Positions 13,535 to 21,598 of a DNA stretch of 25,312 bases are shown one piece after another (position 1 is the first letter of the stretch; every line of letters starts with the position of its first letter). Source of the stretch: a bacterium (lineage in GTDB: Bacteria; Spirochaetota; Spirochaetia; JABEVK01); assembly GCA_021782055.1 (NCBI GenBank), contig JAJXVP010000023.1, positions 1 through 25,312 on the forward strand, given 5' to 3'. A program made the position numbers and the translations under genes. Under the pieces are notes generated by a model. The model was not told the origin of the DNA, did no database searches, and saw only the letters and a program-made list of their open reading frames with translations.

Positions 13535-14419
13535 TTATCCTTCCTGGCGTCCGAAAAAACGACTTAAAAAGCCCGAAATCCCTCGACCCTCCCGATACTC
13601 TACTTTTTCCATGCGGCTAACGATGTTCATTAAACACTGACTGGCCTTGCTCTTGGCGTCCTGAATCAAAAAGGGCCGTTGTTTGAGAACCGACGCCTGA
13701 ACGTTGGGGTCTTCGTAAACGTAACCCAAATAGTCAACCTTAACATTCAAAAACTGACTGGCAATGTTGATCACACGCTCGGCAACCTTTTTACCATCGA
13801 CGACCGAATCGACACGGTTGACGATCAATTTTAAACCCATATCCGTGGTGGTAAACTCAGTGGCGATAATTTTAATAATGCCATAGGCATCGGTGATGGC
13901 GGTCGGTTCTGGGGTGGTGACAATCAAGGTATCATCGGCGGCGGCGACAAAATCGAGGACGTTCTTGGTGACGCCAGCCGAGGTGTCAATGATCAAAATA
14001 TCAGCTTCGGACAGAGTCGATAGTTCCTGAATGAACGCCGCCCGTTCCGTATCGTTGAGGTTGGCAATCTTGGTAAAGCCAGAAGCCCCGGCAACAAACG
14101 ATATGCCATAGTCAGTCGGCGTCAGAATCTCTTTCATAGTTTTTTGCTGGCGGATCATGTGGTAAAGGGTATACTTGGGAATCACCCCCAAAACCACGTT
14201 GACGTTGGCAAGCCCTAGATCGGCATCCAAAAGAATGACTTTTTTACCCAAACGAGAGTAAGCCAAGGCCAAATTTACCGAAAGGTTGGTTTTGCCTACA
14301 CCACCTTTTCCGGAGGTAACGGTTATGACGCGGGTTTTTTTGGCGGAAGGTGTGGGGCCTTCGGGCACGGCGGCACGGGCTTTGACAAGTTCGCGGAGTT
14401 TTTCAGCTTGATCGGCCAT
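13535..14419 (-). CDS. flhG: FlhG (YlxH/FleN) MinD-like ATPase controlling flagellar number
   Basis: The 294-residue ParA/MinD-family ATPase has the deviant Walker A SGKGGVGKTN (36-45), LLDADLG with D65, and Walker B ILIIDTSAG (D145). The N-terminal DQAEKLREL (3-11) matches the DQAxxLR helix by which FlhG stimulates the FlhF GTPase. The C-terminal GRGISGFLSRFF is a plausible membrane-targeting amphipathic helix. It works in the cytoplasm with FlhF and the C-ring to set the number of flagella. The ATG at 14419 lies 17 nt inside the end of flhF, with AAGGA upstream, so translation is coupled. Confidence 0.94.
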   Translation of the reverse strand: MADQAEKLRELVKARAAVPEGPTPSAKKTRVITVTSGKGGVGKTNLSVNLALAYSRLGKKVILLDADLGLANVNVVLGVIPKYTLYHMIRQQKTMKEILTPTDYGISFVAGASGFTKIANLNDTERAAFIQELSTLSEADILIIDTSAGVTKNVLDFVAAADDTLIVTTPEPTAITDAYGIIKIIATEFTTTDMGLKLIVNRVDSVVDGKKVAERVINIASQFLNVKVDYLGYVYEDPNVQASVLKQRPFLIQDAKSKASQCLMNIVSRMEKVEYREGRGISGFLSRFFGRQEG

Positions 14420-15614
14420 TTTCGGTCCTTTTCATAAGTTTGAGATTTTCGGGCCGGAAGCCCACCAGACGTTCGAGTAAAAAGGTTTTGGTGGCGCGCT
14501 GGATATTCTGAGGTACCGCTTGGCCATCCGTATAAAAAGAAATGGGTTTTTGTCGTTCCCATGAAAGCGAAATCAGGTTTCCTACCACCGAGGTTTCATC
14601 GAGCTTAGTTATGACCAGCGACCGATAACCAAAAGACTCAAATTGCTGAAAGATTTCACGGATATCCTTGGTCTTGGTAGTGGCGCTGAAGGCCAAATGA
14701 ACTTCGCTGGGGCGGCCACAGCCTTCGAGCAAATGACGCATTTCTGCCAGTTTGACAAAGTCCTTGGGACTTTTCCCAATTGTGTCAATCAAAATCATGT
14801 CTCGCTGGGCATCAAGCTCGATTCGCTGCCTGAGGGCGTCAAAACTTTCGATACAGGTCACGGGGATTTCCATAATTTCGCCATATGACTCAATTTGTTG
14901 CTTGGCGCCAATGCGGTAATTGTCAATGGTGATCATCGAAAGCTTCAACGGCTTTTCACCGCCCACGCCCAAGCCGTAAACGGCGGCCAATTTCGCAATC
15001 GTCGTCGTTTTCCCAACTCCCGTGGGGCCGACCAAAATGAAAATCCGCGGCTTGGAGGCAGGAGGATCTTCGTAGAGGGAAAGAGATTGGGCTATCCACT
15101 CGACGACCTTGGCCTCTAAGGTATCGTAATTCTCGAGGTCGGCCATGCTACATTCTCGTTTAACGCGATCAAGAAGCATACGAATATACGCCGGGGAGAA
15201 ATCATTGTCTTCTAGCAGGGCTGTGAGACGTGTCAACGAGGGATGTTCAGGGGCCCTAGCGTCGGGCATTTTATCGGGAAGCTCATCGAGTTGTTTTTTA
15301 AGAAGCTTTACTTCTTCGAGCACCGATTTGAGGTGATCCTCTTTTTTTTCTTCGGCAACCTTAGCTTGAGCAACGGCCAATAGTTTTCGTTTTTCCTCTT
15401 CTAATTTCGCCTTTTCTTTTTCTTTGTCCTGAGTATTCCAATCATGCTTAAGAAACCCTGAGATTTCGACCCCTTCCCGTTGGAAGAATCCGAGAAAGCC
15501 GCCCATTTCCACCGTACGATGTGCGGTAATTTGCGCGGAACCGCCGTACTTGTTCCGGACTTTATCCATGGCTTCTTGAAACGTGGCGCCGCTTTCGGTG
15601 AAAAATTGGTGCAT
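14403..15614 (-). CDS. flhF: FlhF, SRP-type GTPase for flagellar placement
   Basis: The 403-residue protein has a short N-terminal B domain (FTESGATFQEAMDKVRNKYG), a charged coiled-coil linker (about 60-115), and the NG GTPase domain. G1 is GPTGVGKT (196-203), the G2 region ITIDNYRIGA (228-237), G3 DTIGKS (277-282) and G4 TKLDET (336-341). FlhF usually has DTAGR at G3, so Ala and Arg are replaced here by Ile and Lys. The protein recruits early flagellar components to the membrane site and pairs with FlhG. AGGAGG at 15625-15630 serves the ATG at 15614. flhA ends 45 nt upstream. Confidence 0.94.
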   Translation of the reverse strand: MHQFFTESGATFQEAMDKVRNKYGGSAQITAHRTVEMGGFLGFFQREGVEISGFLKHDWNTQDKEKEKAKLEEEKRKLLAVAQAKVAEEKKEDHLKSVLEEVKLLKKQLDELPDKMPDARAPEHPSLTRLTALLEDNDFSPAYIRMLLDRVKRECSMADLENYDTLEAKVVEWIAQSLSLYEDPPASKPRIFILVGPTGVGKTTTIAKLAAVYGLGVGGEKPLKLSMITIDNYRIGAKQQIESYGEIMEIPVTCIESFDALRQRIELDAQRDMILIDTIGKSPKDFVKLAEMRHLLEGCGRPSEVHLAFSATTKTKDIREIFQQFESFGYRSLVITKLDETSVVGNLISLSWERQKPISFYTDGQAVPQNIQRATKTFLLERLVGFRPENLKLMKRTENGRSS

Positions 15615-15628
15615 CCTGGCTCTACCTC

Positions 15629-15655
15629 CTTTTTATGAATCTTTCTTTTTATGAA
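15629..15655. repeat. 11-bp direct repeat between flhA and flhF
   Basis: CTTTTTATGAA occurs at 15629-15639 and 15645-15655, 16 nt apart. It fills most of the flhA/flhF gap just before the flhF Shine-Dalgarno. It may be a small slippage duplication; no regulatory role can be shown. Confidence 0.5.
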
Positions 15656-15659
15656 GCGC

Positions 15660-17780
15660 TTACGAGGCTTTGGCCTGATCAGAGATTTGTACTTCACCCA
15701 AGGATTCCACCCGAATTCCCGGGGCAATTTCGGGCACGGAAAGCACTGTCAAATCCGGAATTTCGCGTTGCGTACTATTTTTAACCAAAGCACGGGCGGC
15801 TTCGCTGGTGAGCAAAACCGGCAAGTAGCCCATATTCTGTGTATTTCTAAAGGTATTCGTGATCGCGTTGATCCACAAGCGCATGAACTCTGGCTCTAGG
15901 GCGGCAACAGCCCCTCCGACGCCCTCGTGCCGGGATTCGATGATTTTTTGTTCAAGCGATGGTTCCAAAGTCAATACATGCAAGACTTTGTCGTCATCGG
16001 CGTACTGAAGGCAAATTTGTCGAGCCAAGGCTTGGCGGACCTTTTCAATGAGAAAGCTAACATCTTTTGTAATAGGGCCGTAGTCAGCGACCGTTTCCAA
16101 AATCACGACCAGGTTGCGGATTGAGACTTGTTCAGATAAAAGTCCTTGTAGAACCTTTTGCAACTCGCCCAGCCCAAAGAGTTTGAGCACTTCTTCTACA
16201 ACAGCCGGATAGTCGGCTTTGACTGTATCGACGAGGCTCTGAACTTCTTGGCGACCGAGAATTTCGGGGGCATGGTGTTTAATAACCTCGGTGAGGTGGG
16301 TGGCAATGATGGAAGGAGAATCCACCACGGTGTACCCGGCGCGTTCGGCCTTGTCGCGGTCTTCTTCGCTGATCCACAAAGCCGGGAGATGGAACGCCGG
16401 GTCAAACGTCTTTTCACCCGGGATTTCTTCTCGTTCGCCGCCCGGGTTAATCGCCAAGAAACTGCCCATCCGGATGGTTCCTTTTCCGACTTCCATCCCT
16501 TTGATTTTTAAACTGTAGTCGCTGGGTTCCAACCGCATATTATCGATAATGCGAATTCGGGGAACAACAAGTCCCAGATCCAAGGCGGTTTCTCGCCGAA
16601 TACGGGTAATCCGTTCCAAAAGTTCGGCACCCTGCTCTTTATCGACCAATGGGATCAGGCCGTACCCGAGTTCCAAACTGAGGGGGTCCAGAGGAGCCAC
16701 CGTTTCAGGCCCCTTGGGGGACTCGCCGCTTTTGGTTCCTGAAGTGACACGGGCGGCCTCTTCGGCCTGTTCCTGTTTTTGAATTTCGACTCGGGACAAG
16801 CGGAACGCCAAGAAAAAGACTAAAGCCGCTAAGGGCAAGAGAATGTACCAGGGAAAGCCGGGAATAAAGCCCAGAATAGTTAAAAAGACCCCAGCAACCC
16901 AGTAGACTTTGGCCTGTTGGGTGAACTGTTTTAAAGCGGCCTCACCAACACTAGTGTTTGAGGATCGGGTAACTAAAAGGCCCGTTGCCACCGAAATTAG
17001 CAAAGCTGGCAATTGTGTGACCAAACCGTCGCCAATGGTCAGGCTGACGTAGGTCGTTAACGCCTCGTTAAACGCTTCGTGGTGGATGGTCATCCCCACA
17101 ATCAAACCAGCGATAACATTGACCAAGGTGATCAGCAGTCCGACCTTGACGTTGCCCGAAACAAATTTTGAGGCACCATCCATGGCACCAAAAAAACTAA
17201 CCTCTGCCTGAAGTTCGTCTTTGCGATGCTGGGCTTCTTCTTCAGTAATCGCCCCACTTGAAAACGAGTTGTCAATGGTCATCTGTTTGGCGGGGAGCCC
17301 ATCCAAAGTAAAGCGAGCGGCGACTTCGGCCACCCGAGTCGCACCCTTTGTAATAACAATAAACTGCACGGCCAAGAGGATGATGAAGATGATTGACCCA
17401 ACAACGAGGTTCATCACCGTGATGTTATTCTGGGAGGCTCCTACGACAAAGGTGGCAAAAGCTCGAATAATCCGTCCGTCAAATTTGTGCCCCTCGGTGA
17501 GGATAAGCCGGGTGGTCGAAATGTTGAGAGCCAACCCAAAGACCGTTGTCACCAAGAGTAAGGTGGGAAACATCGTGAAATCGAGAACCCTTCGGGTGTA
17601 GATCACAACGAGGATAATCAAGACAGCAAATAAAAGGTTGATAGCTAAAAAGGTGTCCAGCAAAAAGGTCGGGAGAGGGATCAAGAGCATCAGCACAACG
17701 CCGATGATCCCTGCTGCCATCGCGGCGTCGGAGCGGCCCTTCGAAAAGCTAGTCCGGAACGTCTGTAAAAAATCGCTCAT
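15660..17780 (-). CDS. flhA: FlhA flagellar export gate protein
   Basis: This 706-residue FHIPEP-family protein forms the nonameric ring of the flagellar type III export gate. The N-terminal half holds about eight transmembrane helices and the FHIPEP signature RVLDFTMFPTLLLVTTVFGL. The cytoplasmic half (about 350-706) is the docking platform for chaperone-substrate complexes. The length is normal. The ATG at 17780 has GGAGAGG just upstream. It follows flhB with a 66-nt gap in which a 27-codon ORF ends on the flhA start (ATGA). Confidence 0.96.
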   Translation of the reverse strand: MSDFLQTFRTSFSKGRSDAAMAAGIIGVVLMLLIPLPTFLLDTFLAINLLFAVLIILVVIYTRRVLDFTMFPTLLLVTTVFGLALNISTTRLILTEGHKFDGRIIRAFATFVVGASQNNITVMNLVVGSIIFIILLAVQFIVITKGATRVAEVAARFTLDGLPAKQMTIDNSFSSGAITEEEAQHRKDELQAEVSFFGAMDGASKFVSGNVKVGLLITLVNVIAGLIVGMTIHHEAFNEALTTYVSLTIGDGLVTQLPALLISVATGLLVTRSSNTSVGEAALKQFTQQAKVYWVAGVFLTILGFIPGFPWYILLPLAALVFFLAFRLSRVEIQKQEQAEEAARVTSGTKSGESPKGPETVAPLDPLSLELGYGLIPLVDKEQGAELLERITRIRRETALDLGLVVPRIRIIDNMRLEPSDYSLKIKGMEVGKGTIRMGSFLAINPGGEREEIPGEKTFDPAFHLPALWISEEDRDKAERAGYTVVDSPSIIATHLTEVIKHHAPEILGRQEVQSLVDTVKADYPAVVEEVLKLFGLGELQKVLQGLLSEQVSIRNLVVILETVADYGPITKDVSFLIEKVRQALARQICLQYADDDKVLHVLTLEPSLEQKIIESRHEGVGGAVAALEPEFMRLWINAITNTFRNTQNMGYLPVLLTSEAARALVKNSTQREIPDLTVLSVPEIAPGIRVESLGEVQISDQAKAS

Positions 17781-17860
17781 ATGACCTCTCCTTGCGTGCG
17801 TTCTCGTCCTTGGACGCCTTCTTGAACGCTTCGATCGCCGGCACTCTTAACCCACCACAT
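17777..17860 (-). CDS. possible 27-residue ORF bridging flhB and flhA
   Basis: An ATG at 17860, inside the end of flhB and out of its frame, opens a 27-codon ORF. Its TGA overlaps the flhA ATG in an ATGA arrangement. The product (MWWVKSAGDRSVQEGVQG...) resembles nothing I know. It could be a coupling device rather than a protein. All three frames of this gap are open, so it may be chance. Confidence 0.2.
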   Translation of the reverse strand: MWWVKSAGDRSVQEGVQGRERTQGEVI

Positions 17861-19007
17861 AACGACTCTTTCCTGACAGGAGGTAAACTTCTTTCAAGAT
17901 ATTCGCGACAACTTCCCAGTATTCTTGAGGAATCTGATCACCCACATCGACAGCCGAGTAAAGGGCGCGGGCCAAAGGCTTGTTTTCCATGATGGGGACG
18001 CTGTTTTGCGCCGCAATCTCTTTGATCCTCTGGGCGATCAAGTCTTGCCCTTTGGCCAACACGGTAGGCGCCACCATGGTTTGCGCGTCAAACTGAAGGG
18101 CGATAGCGTAGTGGGTCGGGTTGGTAATGATCACGTCAGCTTTCGGAACATTCTGCATCATATTACGGCGCAGAATCTCGCGCATTCGTTCTCGCAGTCG
18201 AGAGCGAATCAGAGGATCCCCTTCTTGCTGTTTGTGTTCTTCTTTGATTTCTTCCCGACTCATCTTTAACGATTCGCGGTGTTGCCAACGTTGAAACATA
18301 TAGTCGGGAATGGCCAAAAGGAGCATAACAACAGCACTTTGTAAAATGATGTTCATGGCCAAACCCCAAAGAAATGAGGTTGCCGTCCCCATGGGCTGAC
18401 TAATCAAGTTCATCAACTGCGGCCAAACGCCTTGGACGTTGAGCCAGGCAATGGCCCCTAAGGCCACGACTTTTACCACTTGCTTGCCTATGTTAAAAAG
18501 GGCTTGAGGCGAAAAAAGCGAGTTCTGAAGCCATTTTCCGAATTTAGGCACCAAACGGCTAAAATCGGGAGTAATCGGCTTGGTAGAAAACAGGAAACCA
18601 AACTGAAGCAAATTGGCGATAAGAGCCCCTAAAAAGGCAATTCCTAGGACGGGAAGCACCAATTTTGCCATGTAGAGAAAAAACATCCCCGAGACTTGTC
18701 CACCACCATGAATGGGGTCTAGGGCGGTAGCTTGCGAAAAAAACCACGTCATCATGGCGGTGGCATTATCCCAGAAATACCCGGAAAGGAACGCAATCAA
18801 GAGCATCGGAAGCAAAAGCACTACGCCGGCGACTATGTCTACCGACCGCGCCACCTTACCTTCTTCGCGAGATTTGCGAATTTTGGTATCGGACGGTTCT
18901 TCGGTTCGCCCTTCATCTTCGGCAGCAAACCACTGCAAGGACCACAGGGACTCTTCAGGGAGCGAACTCCAGGGAAAACGCTGAATTTCGAGGGTTAACG
19001 TGGTCAT
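17847..19007 (-). CDS. flhB: FlhB export switch protein
   Basis: The 386-residue protein has an N-terminal extension of about 30 residues, then the basic motif KIRKSREEGKVARS (42-55) and four transmembrane helices (about 58-78, 105-138, 180-200, 212-235). The cytoplasmic domain carries the autocleavage site NPTH (296-299), which switches export from rod/hook to filament substrates. RLRERMREI precedes it as usual. The ATG at 19007 overlaps the fliR stop (ATGA). The 30-residue head before the conserved part is longer than in enteric FlhB, but I see no better start with a ribosome binding site. Confidence 0.95.
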   Translation of the reverse strand: MTTLTLEIQRFPWSSLPEESLWSLQWFAAEDEGRTEEPSDTKIRKSREEGKVARSVDIVAGVVLLLPMLLIAFLSGYFWDNATAMMTWFFSQATALDPIHGGGQVSGMFFLYMAKLVLPVLGIAFLGALIANLLQFGFLFSTKPITPDFSRLVPKFGKWLQNSLFSPQALFNIGKQVVKVVALGAIAWLNVQGVWPQLMNLISQPMGTATSFLWGLAMNIILQSAVVMLLLAIPDYMFQRWQHRESLKMSREEIKEEHKQQEGDPLIRSRLRERMREILRRNMMQNVPKADVIITNPTHYAIALQFDAQTMVAPTVLAKGQDLIAQRIKEIAAQNSVPIMENKPLARALYSAVDVGDQIPQEYWEVVANILKEVYLLSGKSRYVVG

Positions 19008-19810
19008 GGGGCCCCCGCTACGGGATGGTGGGCAAGACGTAACAGCAAATCACTGAGCTGGGTAAAACCGTTGCTGACAACAGCGGCAAAGGCAGACAGC
19101 AAGAACGGCATACCTAGCACCAAGACCGCGAAGCCAACGCCAATAGAAATGGGAAAGCCCATCATCATCAGGTTCATTTGGGGTGCGGCTTTGCCGATCA
19201 GACCTAGCGCTGTCGTGGTAAGAAGCAAGACACCATAGACGGGCAAACTCAAAAGAAATGACCGCTCAAACATCACGCCAAGCCCTGTGATTAGCATATT
19301 ACTGACAAGGTTCTGCTGAGTCAGAAAATCAACAGCTCTAATTGCGTGAAAGCTGGCCCAGACATTTACCAAAAAGATTTTTGAAAAGCCTCCCACCGAA
19401 AGAAAAACCATCATGGCGATGAGGTTGGTGAATTGACCAAGAACCGGCAATTCCTGCTGAGCTAAGGGGTCATAGGTTTCACTGGCATTAAAACCCATTT
19501 GTTGGGCAAAAAACTGCCCCGTCATTTGAAACACTGAATACACGAGAACCAAAAAGAAACCTTGCAAAATGCCCAGCAAAGCCTCGCCAACCAAAAGACC
19601 GACATACGCCAATCCGTTATCCGGTATAGGGTACCCCGATTGAAGCATCCAAGGAAAAACAACAATGGCGGTAAAAAAGGCCAAACCCGCCCGCCCTGCA
19701 CCAGGAATCGCATCGCTTGAAAACAACGGAGCTACCGAAAGCATAGCAAACACCCGGACGAGAATGAGAAAGAACAAATTCGCATGGGTAAAGATGGACG
19801 CGAGGAACAC
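19004..19810 (-). CDS. fliR: FliR export gate protein
   Basis: This 268-residue, very hydrophobic protein has six or so membrane helices and typical FliR segments: VFAMLSVAPLFSS near the N-terminus and the NLIAMMVFLSVGG segment in the middle. It joins FliP and FliQ in the helical export core. The start is GTG at 19810, just after the fliQ stop; a later ATG (residue 23) would remove the first helix. A weak AGGG precedes the GTG. The gene overlaps flhB by 4 nt. Confidence 0.93.
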   Translation of the reverse strand: MFLASIFTHANLFFLILVRVFAMLSVAPLFSSDAIPGAGRAGLAFFTAIVVFPWMLQSGYPIPDNGLAYVGLLVGEALLGILQGFFLVLVYSVFQMTGQFFAQQMGFNASETYDPLAQQELPVLGQFTNLIAMMVFLSVGGFSKIFLVNVWASFHAIRAVDFLTQQNLVSNMLITGLGVMFERSFLLSLPVYGVLLLTTTALGLIGKAAPQMNLMMMGFPISIGVGFAVLVLGMPFLLSAFAAVVSNGFTQLSDLLLRLAHHPVAGAP

Positions 19811-19816
19811 CTTGCC

Positions 19817-20086
19817 CTACTTAACCATCTGGGGAATCAAATTAAAAATGTGAACAGTATACTGTTGAATCGTCTGAAACATCCACGGACCAAACAGAAT
19901 CAGGGCCGCGAAAATCGCGACAATCTTGGGGACAAAGGACAACGTTTGATCTTGAATCTGTGTGGTCGCCTGTAAGATAGAAACAATGAGTCCAACGACC
20001 GTGCCCACGATGAGGACAGGGGCGACAAGCAACAAAGTTTGAATCAACCCACCATTAAAAAGCGCCGTAATCTCCCCAATATCCAT
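19817..20086 (-). CDS. fliQ: FliQ export gate protein
   Basis: The 89-residue protein forms two transmembrane helices (about 15-35 and 50-75), with FliQ features such as LLLVAPVLIVGTVVGLIVSILQATTQIQ and LSFVPKI. It packs around FliP/FliR in the export gate. AAGGAG overlaps the fliP stop codon and is eight bases before the ATG at 20086. Length matches the family. Confidence 0.95.
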   Translation of the reverse strand: MDIGEITALFNGGLIQTLLLVAPVLIVGTVVGLIVSILQATTQIQDQTLSFVPKIVAIFAALILFGPWMFQTIQQYTVHIFNLIPQMVK

Positions 20087-20098
20087 GGTTATCGCTCC

Positions 20099-20893
20099 TT
20101 ACATATTAAAACTTTTGACGAGCCCCGTCGTCAGGAGAGTCCACCCGTCCACCATCACAAAAAGAATCAACTTAAAGGGAGCACTGATGAGCACGGGAGG
20201 GAGCATGATCATACCCATGGCCATAAGCACCGAAGCTACCACCATATCGATGATCAAAAAAGGAATATAAATCAGGATGCCTATCTTAAAGGCTACCGTC
20301 ATTTCGTGAAGAATAAACGCCGGCACCAGCACATAGGTAGGCACCTGGCTCATATTTTCGGGCTTCGGTAAATTCGAAAGGCGCATAAACAGCTTGATGT
20401 CGGTGAAATTGTTGGTCCCCATTTGTCGAAACATAAAATACCGCAACGGAGATTCCGCCTTCTGGAGAAACTCGGTGGTATTGATCGTTCCTTTGGTATA
20501 GGGCATATACGCGTCGTTATAGATTTGCTGAAACACAGGAAATTGAATAAACAGCGTCAAAAATAGCGCAATACCGAGCATTACCTGATTGGGGGGCACC
20601 TGTTGCAACCCCAAAGCCCTTTTCACAAAGTCAAGGACGATGGAAATTCGCAAAAACCCCGTCATGAGGATGAGCAATGAAGGCGCTAGGGATAACGCTG
20701 TAAGAAGTACAAGGAGCTGTACCGATAGGGCCGTTTCTTTCGAACCGTGCGCTGGCCTGAGATTAATATCGACAAAAGGCAGTCCAAGACCTGTAGAAGT
20801 CTGAACCACACGTTGCTGAGCGTAAACCGTCCCCACGGGCACGCCCCCTAGAACCATGACTAGGCCTAGGATTCCCCAAAACTTTCTTTTCAT
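20099..20893 (-). CDS. fliP: FliP export gate protein
   Basis: The 264-residue protein has a cleavable-type signal peptide (about 1-25, ending VYA) and then the FliP fold: LTALSLAPSLLILMTGFLRISIVLDFVKRALG, QVMLGIALFLTLF, and the C-terminal GILIYIPFLIIDMVVASVLMAMGMIMLPP. It forms the pentameric core of the export pore. The ATG is preceded by a run of eight G on the minus strand (20895-20902) rather than a standard Shine-Dalgarno. fliO ends 54 nt upstream. Confidence 0.96.
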   Translation of the reverse strand: MKRKFWGILGLVMVLGGVPVGTVYAQQRVVQTSTGLGLPFVDINLRPAHGSKETALSVQLLVLLTALSLAPSLLILMTGFLRISIVLDFVKRALGLQQVPPNQVMLGIALFLTLFIQFPVFQQIYNDAYMPYTKGTINTTEFLQKAESPLRYFMFRQMGTNNFTDIKLFMRLSNLPKPENMSQVPTYVLVPAFILHEMTVAFKIGILIYIPFLIIDMVVASVLMAMGMIMLPPVLISAPFKLILFVMVDGWTLLTTGLVKSFNM

Positions 20894-20894
20894 T

Positions 20895-20902
20895 CCCCCC
20901 CC
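20895..20902 (-). promoter_or_regulatory. G8 tract at the fliP ribosome binding site
   Basis: On the minus strand eight consecutive G residues end one base (A) before the fliP ATG at 20893. The tract is the only G-rich element available as ribosome binding site. A change in its length would change both spacing and pairing with the 16S anti-SD. Confidence 0.5.
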
Positions 20903-20947
20903 AGGTTTTGAAAAGAAGAAAACTTTTCCAGTTAAGGTTTTACACTA

Positions 20948-21598
20948 TCACCGCAAATTTTTCAACCTTTCTCGTTGCTTTTTCAAAAAATCTGAGCTTT
21001 CTTCCACCGGTGCGTTCACTGACGCCGATTCCGGAGGTTTTTTTCCTAACATATTGGCCAAAAGAGAACTAAAAACCGCCTTTGCGGCCGATTGGCGACT
21101 TGAGGCCAAGCGAATGGCATCCAAGGTCTCGGGATCGGTAATTGGCATGATGAGAGAAACCCCACCGTCTCCACTTCCTAAAAGCAGAACCTGAGTTCCC
21201 AACTCAACCAAGTACAAGGTTTTACTTCCTGACAATACGTGCGTATGCAGAACTTTAATGGGATCGTCGGGACTGTTGCCCCGGCTAGAAACCTTTTTTA
21301 AGAACCAAAGGAACCCTACCACAAGTCCAATAACTAAGGCCAGAACCACGACCATCCGAACAAAATCCCAAATCGTTAATTCCGCTGGGGCCGGTGCCGC
21401 CGTTGAGGTAGAACTTTCTGGAATCTTGACGTCCTTTTCATTCACTAGCCCCGTTGCCGGGTTAACCGGCGCCGCGCCCGTAGCGGTTGTAGCTGTCGTT
21501 GTGCTAGCAGGTTTGACCGACGGATGTGCGTCTTTCGGTGCCTGAGCTGACAACGACCCTGCAGACAAAATCGTCATAAGAAAAAGAATCGTTTTCAT
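20948..21598 (-). CDS. fliO: FliO (FliZ) export apparatus assembly protein
   Basis: The 216-residue protein has an N-terminal signal-like helix (about 1-18), a Thr/Ala/Pro-rich periplasmic linker (20-72), one transmembrane helix (about 76-100) and a cytoplasmic FliO domain with the typical pattern KVLHTHVLSGSKTLYLVELG then QVLLLGSGDGGVSLI. It helps FliP oligomerise. It is known as FliZ in spirochaetes. The ATG overlaps the stop of the preceding lipoprotein gene (ATGA), so the two are translated together. The C-terminus is basic and coiled. Confidence 0.9.
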   Translation of the reverse strand: MKTILFLMTILSAGSLSAQAPKDAHPSVKPASTTTATTATGAAPVNPATGLVNEKDVKIPESSTSTAAPAPAELTIWDFVRMVVVLALVIGLVVGFLWFLKKVSSRGNSPDDPIKVLHTHVLSGSKTLYLVELGTQVLLLGSGDGGVSLIMPITDPETLDAIRLASSRQSAAKAVFSSLLANMLGKKPPESASVNAPVEESSDFLKKQRERLKNLR

